Translations under genes and position numbers: made by a program
Shown: one piece after another, positions 11,675 to 22,061 of the stretch
Numbering within the stretch: the first letter of the stretch is position 1
How the letters are laid out: each line of letters opens with the position of its first letter
Assembly: GCA_018296165.2 (NCBI GenBank)
Contig: JACKQL020000036.1
Location: 434,001 to 498,000 of the forward strand
Length of the DNA stretch: 64,000 nt
Direction of reading: 5' to 3'
Source: Termitomyces sp. T153
Lineage: Eukaryota > Basidiomycota > Agaricomycetes > Agaricales > Lyophyllaceae
The notes under the pieces: model-generated
The model's database searches: none
Told to the model about the DNA's origin: nothing
The model's input: only the letters and a program-made list of their open reading frames with translations

Positions 11675-12019
11675 GATTTCAAAAGATAATGGAAAATGAG
11701 ACCTGGAAAATAAGTGAACATCGATTATAATTCTCAATGGTGGAGAAACCTACGAAGCCTGTTAACACCAAACAGTATATGATATACGAGTCCGTCAGAG
11801 AGATGAAAGATAGAGACGAGAGAGGAGACGAGAGAGGAGAGAGGGAGAAAGAAAGAGAAGACGAGATACTTAAAGACCAGATGACAGTCAAAGAGCAAGG
11901 AGTAAACTGTGGTCGTGGGAGTTTTTTATTGACTAATTTCGGTCTTACGCACATGCGCATAGCATTCATGTCAGAATCATCATGAAACAAATGAATTTAA
12001 ATGAATTGAGTACATGAAT
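11675..12019. other. Spacer with a purine-rich tract upstream of pub1
   Basis: 345 bp between the pub1 start and the phb1 stop, both on the minus strand. About 11796-11866 is almost pure purine on the plus strand (GA repeats), and so a CT-rich block on the pub1 sense strand. CT-rich blocks are common in fungal core promoters and 5' UTRs, so this is a reasonable pub1 promoter element. That role is inference. No gene is seen. Confidence 0.6.
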
Positions 12020-13192
12020 CTACTTGTTTGTAGGCACATTCAATAGCACATTTCCTCCTCCGGTAGGAATGTAAGTTACGTTCGGGTTGTTAGCAAGGGA
12101 TTGAGCAATTGCCTTGCTCGCCTCAATTTTCCTGAACGCCACGAACGCCTCACCTGCTTTCTCGAGGGCTTTTGAAATTGTAGCCGCTGCTTCGGCCTCA
12201 CCTTCGGCACGGATAACGGCAGCTTGGCGCTCTTGCTCGGCCTCGGGAAAAGTTAAAAAATACGAGAGGTCAAAGACAGATAGGTCCTACCTTTTCGACA
12301 ATGAATTTGGCACGCTCCGCGTCTGAGCAGATATATCAGATTCCGAGATCAAATTAGAAAAGATATACAGACCTTGCTGGGCTATTTGCTTGGCTTCAAC
12401 GGCTTGAGTGAATTCCTGTCGTTGGCTCAGAACGGATACTATAATCTACATTGAAGGATGCAAACCTTCCCAAACGTTAGGTGCGTGATAGACACGTCCT
12501 CAAGTTTGATATTGAATTCACCCGCTCGTTGAAGAAGATCAGCTCGTATTCTCGACGAAACCTGACCAATTTTCGGAATAGACGCGAGAACGAATAGAAT
12601 GAAAACACACCACTTCGCGCTGCGTAATTAGCTCTGCCGCATCAAACTGTGCCACGATACTCTTCAAGACCTCATTTCCAATGGATGGCAAGACTCGCTC
12701 ATCATAGTCCAATCCGAGGCTCTGATAAATTTTCGGGAGGTGATCCACATCTGGTCGGGATAGAACACGAAGGGTAAGGGTGACCATTTGCAAGTCTTTA
12801 GAACCTGTAGTCGTCGAAATATTCTGAAACGAGCTTAGGCCGAGGGAGGGGAGTGTATACGACACAACTCACCCGAGGCTTGATACGACAGTCATACAAA
12901 ATTGCACGTTGAAGCCAAGGAATCAAGAAGTGCGTTCCTTCCCCAGTAGCCTAGCCAGGAAAAAAGTCAATTAAACCGGAAATCAACCTCTAGTAAGATG
13001 TTCACTTTGTCTTTTACACCAGAGAAACGATCAAACATAACGGCTTTGTAGCCTCCAGGAACATCGTAAAGGCTGGCTTGAACAGCAACAGCTGCCATAC
13101 CGAGAGGGACTGGAAGCTAGTTGAGAATGAATAATGATTTTTCTTTAGGAAATCTCACTTAGAAGACGGCTCGCGGCTTGAGAGAGAGCCAT
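12020..13192 (-). CDS. phb1: Prohibitin-1
   Basis: Subunit of the ring-shaped prohibitin complex of the mitochondrial inner membrane, which scaffolds proteases and stabilises newly made membrane proteins. The protein starts [11 protein letters not shown], then after introns reads [20 protein letters not shown] and [65 protein letters not shown] and [15 protein letters not shown] are classic PHB-domain motifs. A coiled coil with [17 protein letters not shown] follows, and the end is [10 protein letters not shown]. The N-terminal hydrophobic segment serves as membrane anchor. Motifs and C-terminus fit Phb1 rather than Phb2. At least six short introns are present. Confidence 0.95.
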
Positions 13193-15522
13193 GACGCAGT
13201 ACTGCACAAACCGTGACGAAGAACTAGTTCTTTCCGATGTGAGTGAAAGTCACGTGATATAATGATTATGTCAACGCGTTGAATGAGGAGTCGGCGTCAA
13301 AACTAAAATGGCTTAGTGAGCGCTGGCATTTAGAGGTTTGGCTATAGTCATTGCTCCTTTTAGCCCGAGGAACAGGTACGTCTTTGTTTGCTTTCTTTCT
13401 CTTTCCTTTCTCCGAGCCAGTAGTAACGGGCCGACTTTTCACGGGTCACCTCGTCACCTCGCGTTGGTTTTTCCATGGCACGCGCCGACCGTCTGGTCTG
13501 GAGATCAGATTCTCAGCAATGCACAACTATCTGACCCGAGACTCGCTCTATCTGGAACGTCGCTAGAAGAACATCAGAATTAAGGACGCTACTCCTGGTG
13601 GTGAAATAGCTGAGGCAAGACCAAAAGTACAACTTCGAAGAAAATCGAGAAACTTAAACTACAATCTGATCAGACCTTCTCGTGGAAGCATCAACTTGCG
13701 CAAGGTGCAAGGGGTCAAAAGAAAGATAAGTCAACTCTTAAGACTTGCAATCGGAGTATAGCCAGAGGGAAATCCACTCAAGGAGAAATGATATCGCATA
13801 ACGATCGTCTACTTCCATCTGTACCTCAACTTAGTCACCTTTGTCACCTACTTACAGCCTCTTTGTTCTTTCCAGCAGAGAGAACGAGGGAACCTAAAAA
13901 AACATCCTTAAGCCATCTCAATATCCTGAGTAAATGGCTCGGGCACAGTGGACGCTTGCACCATCACCTGCAGCAGGTGCAGCCGGCTGGATTCCCATCA
14001 GCGCAATTAGCTCCTAATCCGTTGTCCTGGGCTTTTTCGGAGCACAAGGCGCGGGGAGGGCAGGTCGAGATCATATAGGGCGCCACCTCTTTGACTGCGG
14101 GTGACTGCAAAGGGAGTCAATCGAAAGGCCGAGAACGGCGTAAGAGAATGATTTACGGACCAGAGGATGCCCTAACACTTGGATCATCATGGCTGAGGCG
14201 GTCAAGAAGCGGAAGTTTTTGTATTCTGTTAATGAGCGATGTCGGAGCGCCTACTATTCTGCTCGACGGAATGACGTAGCGGCAACGTATCGAAGACGAT
14301 CGACATAGGTTGCCCTGGGCGCAGAATATCAATTTTCCTGTTCGAATCATAGTGCACAACATCCCGTGTTGTGAAGGATGCGGAAGAGAACGTTACTCTT
14401 GGCAAGGATTCCATTGAACTGACTTTTCGCCCTTGGTGCTTCGACTTCAATTTCGAACGAGGTGAAAGAAGTACTTGAGGAACGGCTACTGCGGTCCTAC
14501 TCTGAAGGTGGCGTAAAATCCGAATGCGAGTAGGCGATGGAGTCGAGGTTGGCTCTTTTTCAAATGATGCCTCCTTTTGGTTTCATTACTTATCATAAAT
14601 ACTGTCATTTTTTCTATACAACCATCGAAGAATTGCACCTTGTTATTAGCCTCAGACTTCAGATCTAAGTTTTGCAACTTTAAAGCTTCTTCCTTTGCCC
14701 TAGCACTCTTTCTATTGAGTCAGCGTCCTTGTCATTTTGTTTTGCTAGTACCACCTTCAAGTACCATTTCATCAAGTCTACATTTAGTGCTAGCACCTAC
14801 AGCTAGTTTCAGTTCATTATTGCCTCTTTTGCTATCACCTTTGCTATCACCTAGCAGCTCGGTGCTGGCCGTACCCTGATAAGTGGTTCACGAAGTAGCA
14901 TGCCAATCTGTCCAAAGATGGACTAAAAACGCTTAAATGAGTTGAAATGGCCTGAAAGTGAAGTACAAACCGTAAGATCTTTCGGCGCGAGCTCGTAGTG
15001 CAAATTTGAGACGAAGAGCTTGGTGTTGGTGGATGCGATGGGAGCAAGAATGGCAGCAGTCCCTCTGTGCCTGTCGGAGCCTCACCGTGTACCCAACCAT
15101 CGACATCTCCCCGAGTTTCAGGGCATTATTAGAGTTTCAACAGTCTAGCGCTGTAGCAGCTGGCTACAAGTAGATCACACAAAGTGCATAAGGCGTCTGA
15201 GGACCATGTCGAGAAGAGAACATTGTCTGGAGAGTTATAAAGAAACACGAGACACATAGAGTAATAAAATGGTGACAAGCGGTCTCGATAAGCCTAGGGG
15301 CTACTATGTTCACAGATTTGTTCACGGAGCTGAAAATACATATTTTACGCGCACCGCGTGTCTGCCGAAGTAACTCTCATCGAGCTCAAGCTTTGCAGAG
15401 ACAATTTGCAACGAGCTACGGGGAGTATTTCTTGGACAGGACTCATTGTCCACTGGCCATGAAAGATAGATGCCTTGAAACGTTGTGTATATGTATGTAC
15501 TGTTCTACAGGAGTTCGGAAAA
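13193..15522. other. Gene-poor 2.3 kb stretch between phb1 and mrpl25
   Basis: No convincing intact gene on either strand. The first part should contain the phb1 promoter. There is a perfect inverted repeat, CACCTGC-A-GCAGGTG, at 13965-13979. From about 13.8 to 14.9 kb the minus strand shows short coding-like pieces broken by stops, described separately as a relic. The 15.05-15.5 kb part holds nothing I can name beyond the mrpl25 3' flank. No tRNA or other structured RNA was recognised by eye. Confidence 0.5.
14486..14880 (-). pseudogene. Decayed coiled-coil gene fragment
   Basis: On the minus strand the sequence reads ELLGDSKGDSKRGNNELK, then after two or three stops AKEEALKLQNLDLKSEANNK, followed by a further open stretch to 14486. 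The composition, rich in K, E, Q, N and L with heptad spacing, looks like a former coiled-coil protein. The stops between the pieces are not bounded by plausible splice sites. No family was recognised. It could instead be chance open frames, so confidence is low. Confidence 0.3.
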
Positions 15523-16263
15523 TTAGAAAGGTAGCTTTTTCGCTTTCGTTGAACTGTAGGTCTTGAGCGGATTTGGCTTTCTCTTCCGATAATACTAGCG
15601 TACGAACATGGTACACATCAGCAAGTGATTTTAAACGCGATAGAAATGTAGACATACCGCCTTGTAATTCCTGATACGCCGAGCCATATCCCGCATGAGA
15701 ATCTTCTTCTTGTTGTCCCGAGCCTCCTTGAGTCGTTCCCATCTGTGTCCTTTGAACATCCTCTTCTTCGCTGCGTACAACCGCGTTCCAAGCTCAGCGC
15801 CCGGAACCTCCTTCACCTTAGGTTCGCCCACCCACCCGACAGGATTCATCCATGTATCCTTCAGGCTCTGCTTCCACTTCTTCTTGGAGGACGGCCCTTT
15901 TAGAACGCCTTTACCCTCCTTTCCGCCAAATTGCTCGTGCGCTAGCTTTGCGGCGATTTCTGTAGAGGGGACGGAAAGTTTAGGATTTTTGGGACCTGGC
16001 GGAAGGAGGTATAGCGTGTTTGACGCCTTAGCTTTCTTCACAAGATCAGCCTGTCGTCTGAGAGAGATTGTTGGTGGAGCCCATCGTCCGGTGAGGGGAT
16101 TTTTGTGAGGTACGAATGGATTAGGTAGTCGGTGGGGTGTACTTTGTTCGCTGCTGGGCGCGGGGAGAGGACCGTTGTGTATGACGTACGATTGGAGACT
16201 CGCAAGCTGCTTAATGCGGAACGACCTAACGGCCTTTGCTCCCGCAGAAAGACCCGCCGACAT
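15523..16263 (-). CDS. mrpl25: Mitochondrial large ribosomal subunit protein mL59 (MRPL25 family)
   Basis: Fungal-specific protein of the mitochondrial large ribosomal subunit. Exon 1 (15658-16263) begins MSAGLSAGAKAVRSFRIKQL, continues with NPFVPHKNPLTGRWAPPTIS and LRRQADLVKKAKA, and ends MARRIRNYKA. Exon 2 (15523-15594) adds YYRKRKPNPLKTYSSTKAKK and LPF. The basic composition, the NPL.GRW.PP.ISLRRQADL motif and the YY.KR.PNPLK tail are those of mL59. An in-frame ATG upstream at 16362 exists, but the MSAG start better fits the usual protein. Confidence 0.9.
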
Positions 16264-16402
16264 TTGTGTGCAGGTCGTCGTCTGAGACGAGCCGGCTAGA
16301 AAATGAATATTTGATTTTGGCCCCTCAACCAAACAAACCCCGGCGCACTTCCGATTCTCCAAGTATCTAAAACACGATCTCTCTCGTATTCTCCTACTGT
16401 AT

Positions 16403-18807
16403 TTATTCTAGAAGGGTATCACCTCTCCTTTCCCCATCCATTCTAGCAGAATGACTTCCAAACTGCATTGCTCGCTTCTTGCGTTTACTGGCCTCAACTA
16501 ACCCCAATTTCCAAGCAGCCATTCTTAATAGCATCTTGTCCCCGAGGCCCACTTCCAGTCGAGGGTCCATTTTGTGGTGTACCGGAAGACTAGCAAGAAA
16601 ATTGAGAACAGTTAGAGACAAGAATGGGTGGCGTGTCTCTTTACCGTGGGACGAAATGACACGGTCATCTCGTCCCAAATTTCGAATTGGTATGCGATCG
16701 ATTTCCAATTGAAGCTTTATAATCATTGCCACATGAGACCCTTCAATACTGACCAACCTATATGACATACCTCTTCTATGACAGCCTGCCATCCACCAGA
16801 GTTATATGCTGATCTATGTCTTCCATACCCCCCAAGCAATTCGTCAGAACCAAGTCCATTGAGTAGCACGCATGCTGGACTAGTATAAGGCACTGCTTCA
16901 CCATCCAGAGAGGTTCGCACTTGACCTTTGCCTCTGGAGGCGAAATAGAGAGCAAGTGCCAGACTCTATCATGGCGTTACTTCAGTTATGGGACAGAAGA
17001 ATTTGTTTTAACTCACTAAATCCATGACCGTGCGTCCAGGTAACATTAGGGACTCCACGATGTCACGCGTCCCTTGTGATTCCTGTTAAATACCTAGATT
17101 TTAGAAAGAACCGAAAACCCCGGTCGAGATCTATCACGCACTTCGTATGAAACATTGATCTCGACCTGTTAAAGTTTAGCCAACCTGCGTGCTAAAATTG
17201 TAAAAGCCACCTCACAAAGTTCCAAGAACGTTCCGGGCATAAGCGCCTGAGCTCCTCCACCTCATGAAGTCCAGTCAACCGATCGGGGACGCTATATGAT
17301 GTGCGAGTGTCCAGTTCGACAACAGGCACAGACCTTTTCTTATGCTTTTGCTTGCCACCCGTATTTCCCTCGGCCTGTAATCGAATCTTTCGTGGATTCT
17401 CGAAAGCAACATTAAGTAAATCAATAGGTTCATCGTATGGGATATGCCTGAACGTTCGTCAACATGTCATCGTAAGAAGGTCGATTAGAGACAGACTTAT
17501 GTGCCAGGTAAGTTATCACGGTTGAGTCAATACCTCCGCTAAATAGAACGGCCACTCGTGCCTTTCCCTTTGCAGTCCTTCAAATTTTGGTCAGAACGTA
17601 CTTGATACTATCAGAAACAGCTGACTTTTGTGGAATGTTTTGAACCTGCAACATGACACTGCGATCCAGGCAGTGGATCAAATCGTCCACAGCTCGCGCA
17701 AGATGATCCGGTACATGTGCAAGAGACTCCGTGGTGGAAGCATCATTTATCAATGGCACGAAAGTATTGAGTTTGCTGGGTTCGGCCTGCATTACTCACC
17801 TAAGTACGTAGTAGAGATCTCAAGTTTTTCTATACTCACGAAAGGAGCTACAGCGAGGTCGGACGAGTGACGAGGCAGAGAAATCAGACGAGACACAAAT
17901 TCTTTCTGGAACTGGTAAAGATAAATTGAGTACTCATCAAAATCTAAGGCAGCAAACTCACATCACTAGGCGTTCGCAGGTCAAGGCAAAAGATGGATTC
18001 CGTTGAAAGCTCTTCAAAATCGTATCTAGAATCAGCCCCGGCTGAAACGGACGCAAGCAAGGTGTATGGCAAAGACGATGAAGGCTTGTGTATCAGGAGA
18101 GAACGACGCCCGAGAGGGTCTCTCCCAAAAAAGAGGCGCCGGGATCGGGACTTGTGGATTTATCAGAAGTATTCGAATCTGGATGGTTGCTGGTCCTTAC
18201 TTGGTAGTAAACGAAAGCGTAACTATTAACATTAAGCAATCCATCATTCGAAGGTACCGCGAGACTTACGGCCCCTCGATGTATCCAAATAGATCTCGTA
18301 TGCGTTCCATAGCTTCCATTTTGCGTAGCTCGCTAAATAGTCGGACTCCGTCATTCTCGTGAGCTGAGATCTATTCAGAGGCCTCAGAATACCAGTCTAT
18401 ATCGAGAAAGAGTTCTGACCTTCAGAGTCCCGTCAAAGATCTATTCAACTTGGTCAGTGAATGCGCGGGGAAGATTTTTTGTGGATCTCGCCTCCCCATT
18501 CCAACAGAGTACATCGCCATCTTTCTGGTGCGGTTGCTCAATGGGATCATCCCCTCTCAACCGTAGCTCGGACGCGTAAAAGTCGAGAATGAGTGTTTGA
18601 GATCCAGCTCCATCAGGTGCTATGATAGTCTTGTGATGTCCTTGCGAATCTGGGCCTAGTGAATAAGAAGAGGCCGTTCGTCGAGTTCTGCGCAATGGAT
18701 GAGATCGACACACCTCGCGCTGCATTGGCTGCTTGAAGCTTCCGAGACAAGTCGAAGAAATCTACATCGACATCAGAGGCACGAGCACATAAGAAGATTC
18801 CGCACAT
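16403..18807 (-). CDS. asnsd1: Asparagine synthetase domain-containing protein 1 (ASNSD1-like)
   Basis: Protein with an N-terminal class II glutamine amidotransferase domain and a C-terminal asparagine-synthetase (PP-loop ATP pyrophosphatase) domain. The start is MCGIFLCARA, with Cys2 as the amidotransferase nucleophile. Pieces across many short introns read NDGVRLFSELRKMEAMERIR, FFGRDPLGRRSLL, RVAVLFSGGIDSTVITYLAH (the SGGxDS PP-loop), LPGRTVMDLSLALALYFASR, CVLLNGLGSDELLGGYGRHR and HGKETRHPFLSLTVLNFLAS. The last motifs match the substrate side of asparagine synthetases and the ASNSD1 family in particular. Whether it makes asparagine in vivo is not established for this family. It stops about 140 bp from the start of mrpl25. 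Confidence 0.9.
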
Positions 18808-19073
18808 GGAAGACTCAGGTCACAAAATCTGTCGATCACCTCCAACCATTATCAATTGCAAGTTTGAGTACTACGGTAGAGTAGTAGAGGTGTCGTACAC
18901 TATCACGCATCGAGACTTCCTTTGCCACAAACAGATATTTACTCTCGAAATCCCACAATAGGACAACAGCAACGCCTTATCATAAACATTCATTGATTGT
19001 TCAAACATTTGTCATAAACATCGATAAATCTATGCGACCGCTTTGTTCTGATTCGCAATTTTCTAAGTATAAA

Positions 19074-21053
19074 TTATGTGGTGTAAGTTGTGGCAGAGAC
19101 ATTTCCACCACGACCGGTCCAATTGAGGTCTGCGCGAAAACGTCAGCAGATTCGCTTCTCAAGTAGCTTTGAGTACATACGAATGTCTTCGCCAGCCTGG
19201 AACCTAGCATTCTCCTTGCCAGGAAGCACACGGAAGGTATGGGCACCAAAGTAGTCACGCTATATTGATATGTTCACTAGAAGCTTGAACGTCAACTGTT
19301 CAACAGACGTACCTGAGCTTGAAGCAAGTTGGCCGGCACAATTTCGCTCCGATAGCCGTCAAAAAAGGCCAGAGCAGTGCTGAAAGCAGGAGTAGGAATT
19401 CCCCAAAGAACCGCCTGAGCAATGACACGCCTCCATCCTGGCTGAGCCTTGTGCATAGCTAAATATAATGGGGTCAATACGTGAAATCTCGAATGATTGC
19501 AAACAGCGACCTTTGTTGAAGAAGTCATCGAATAGCAGGGACTCCAACTTTGAGTTCTTCTGGTACGCGGCTGTGATATCGCCAAGGAAGACACTCTATC
19601 TCGACGGTAAGTGATAGATAAGGAGAAACCTCGAACAGTCAAACCTTGATGATACATCCACCACGCCACATCTTCGCAATCCCAGCATAGTTCAGATTCC
19701 AATTGAGCTGAGTGAATCATCAAGAACTGGACGACGATGCAAGTGAAGTTGGATTGACCTCTTTGGCGGTCTCCCTCATGAGCATAAAGCCTTGGGTGTA
19801 GGAGATAATCTTGGAGGCATACAGAGCTTGCTCAAGGTCATCAATGAACAGTTGCTTGTCACCACGGAAAGGTTCTTTCTGGGGTCCGGCGATGATCTTG
19901 CTAGCACGAACGCGCTCCTCCTTAATAGCAGATAGGCAACGGGCAAAAACAGCCTCTCCAATCAAGGTGACTAATAACGGTTGTAAGCAAAGAATAACAG
20001 ACCTGAGGAGCAACTCACCAGCAGTTCCAGCGTCAAGAGCAGCAATGGCGGTCCATTTTCCAGTTCCCTTCTGACCAGCTTTATCAAGAATTTTGTTGAC
20101 CACATGATCGCCATCATCATCCTTGAACTTTAGAATGTTTGCGGTAATTTCGATGAGGAAGGAATCAAGGACACCCTTGTTCCACTTGAGGAAGATATCA
20201 GCGATCTCGTCATCCCCGAGACCAAGACCACGCTTGAGAATGTCATAGGCCTCGGCGATGAGCTGCATATCGCCGTACTCAATACCTAGGTACCGATGAT
20301 AAATATTTGTTGAGAAGCTGATCCGAGTACCCACCGTTGTGAACCATCTTCACATAGTGGCCAGATCCAGTCTCGCCGACCCAGTCACAGCAGGGGTCGC
20401 CATTGACCTGAGCAGCTGTCTTTTGGAAGATTTCCTTGATCGCGGGCCATGCAGCAGGAGAACCACCAGGCATGAGAGATGGTCCATGACGAGCGCCCTC
20501 CTCACCTCCTGAAACACCGGATCCGACAAAGAGCAAACCCTTTGACTCGAGCTCCTTTGTGCGGCGGATGGAATCGGGGTAGTGTGAGTTGCCGCCGTCG
20601 ATGATAATGTCTCCCTGTTCAAGGTGAGGGACAAGTTGAGCAATGAAATCGTCGACAGCAGATCCAGCCTTGACAAGAAGGATAATCTTGCGGGGCTTCT
20701 TGAGCTTGGAAACCAGTTCCTCAATGGAATGAGCACCCTGTATTTTTGTGCCTGCCGGTGTCTTCATCAACAATCTCGCGTAGATAGTAAAAAAGAAAGT
20801 AGGCACCTTTAGCCTCGTTCGTGAGGAAGTGGTCGACTTTTGAAGTAGTACGATTAAATGCCACAACAGTAAATCCCTTATCGTTCATGTTGAGAATCAA
20901 ATTTTGGCCCTGCGCTCGCGTTAACGAGAGTACTCGAAAGATCGATGGTTAACTGTACCATGACAGCGAGGCCGATGAGGCCGATATCTCCACTTCAACG
21001 ATATCTGGGTCAGTATGGCAGAGTGAGCGAAATAGGGCGACATACGTGGCCAT
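19074..21053 (-). CDS. gnd1: 6-phosphogluconate dehydrogenase, decarboxylating
   Basis: Cytosolic pentose phosphate enzyme converting 6-phosphogluconate to ribulose 5-phosphate and CO2 with NADPH production. The first exon is MAT and the next gives [11 protein letters not shown], followed by [20 protein letters not shown] (the Rossmann-type NADP site). Then come [39 protein letters not shown] and [15 protein letters not shown], which holds the catalytic Lys. [46 protein letters not shown] and the tail [13 protein letters not shown] complete a full-length enzyme. All expected domains are present across about eight introns. It is the pathway partner of the lactonase gene at 6.8-7.7 kb. Confidence 0.96.
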
Positions 21054-22061
21054 GGTTGATACGAAGAGTGGTGAGAGGTGAATGTGGCTATGGAACAAAG
21101 AGTGGTGGATAATCAGCTTGGTCATCCCTTGATCAATTCCATCGTTCGGAGATCGGGCGGTTACCAGGCTCCGTTCGGCCTGGGGTATAAGTCACCAAAG
21201 TGGGGCTGGGTACGTCGACCAGTTTGCCCTCATGAAGCCAAAGTTCCAATCACAGGACAGGAGCAAGGAGGGGCCAACAACGAGCAGAACGACGATGACA
21301 AGGAAGAAGAAAAGTATCTCGGCATTGTGTGCCGAGGGGCTGTTGGCGGCACCCAGGCTGCTGATGATCTGGATATGAAATGGCGGAAGTAAAGGTTACT
21401 GAGCGTAGATGTCCTCGAATTTTCGTTTGCAAACTCCAGCAGGTGGAGGTTCTATTAGATACGTACCTAGCGTGTAAAGACCATCGTGGGCTATGCCCGA
21501 AGTCTATAACAAGATATTTGAAAAAAATGTCCTCGAATTATTTTGTCAAATCTTTCGAACGTTGCTATATAACATATGCATAGTATTCATTGATCCCTCA
21601 TGATTATATTTTACGTCCAGGAGGCCAAAAAGATGATCAGATTTGACTATTCCATCTTTGTATTGTCACGGAAATCCAGGCCCATATTTCCCAAAGTAGT
21701 TACGCAAGTATGAGGACACAGTACCTATTGATCTGCCATAATTTTGGCATGCAACACGCCCAAGAGTGGGAGAGGCAAGCTTCAAACAATGAGAGAATGA
21801 ATCTGTGGGGACAAATTTGAAATCTCAGAACATCTAGTGACGCGGAGCCCTAAAGTCGAAGAGGCGCCTGTCACGTTTCATCCCGTTTCATATCACGTTC
21901 AAAACGACCCTCCCCTCCACGACGACGGACAAAACTTGGGATATCATGAGATACTAGAGATGTGAGCCTCCAATTTTCCAAGGGATCTACACAATATTGA
22001 TGAAAGCTGAAGTCCTCATTTCATATCTGGTACCTGTCCAAATTAATATATCCTACCACAT
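21054..22061. other. Divergent intergenic region, gnd1 / OSBP gene
   Basis: About 1 kb containing the promoters of two divergent genes. One short open frame on the minus strand is listed separately. The rest is AT-rich with no recognised feature. Confidence 0.55.
21198..21380 (-). CDS. Possible small single-pass membrane protein exon
   Basis: A minus-strand frame reads IISSLGAANSPSAHNAEILF and then FFLVIVVLLVVGPSLLLSCD, ending WSTYPAPLW and a stop near 21198. The hydrophobic stretch of about 21 residues would be a transmembrane helix followed by a short aromatic tail. There is no ATG in this frame before an upstream stop, but a splice acceptor (TATCCAG) lies just before IISSLG. A first exon would therefore be needed, and I could not find it. 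It may be a small gene or chance. Confidence 0.3.

Noticed and set aside
14330..14350. Possible tRNA T-arm (GTTCGAATC)
   Set aside because: No matching acceptor stem, D-arm or anticodon arm could be found around it.
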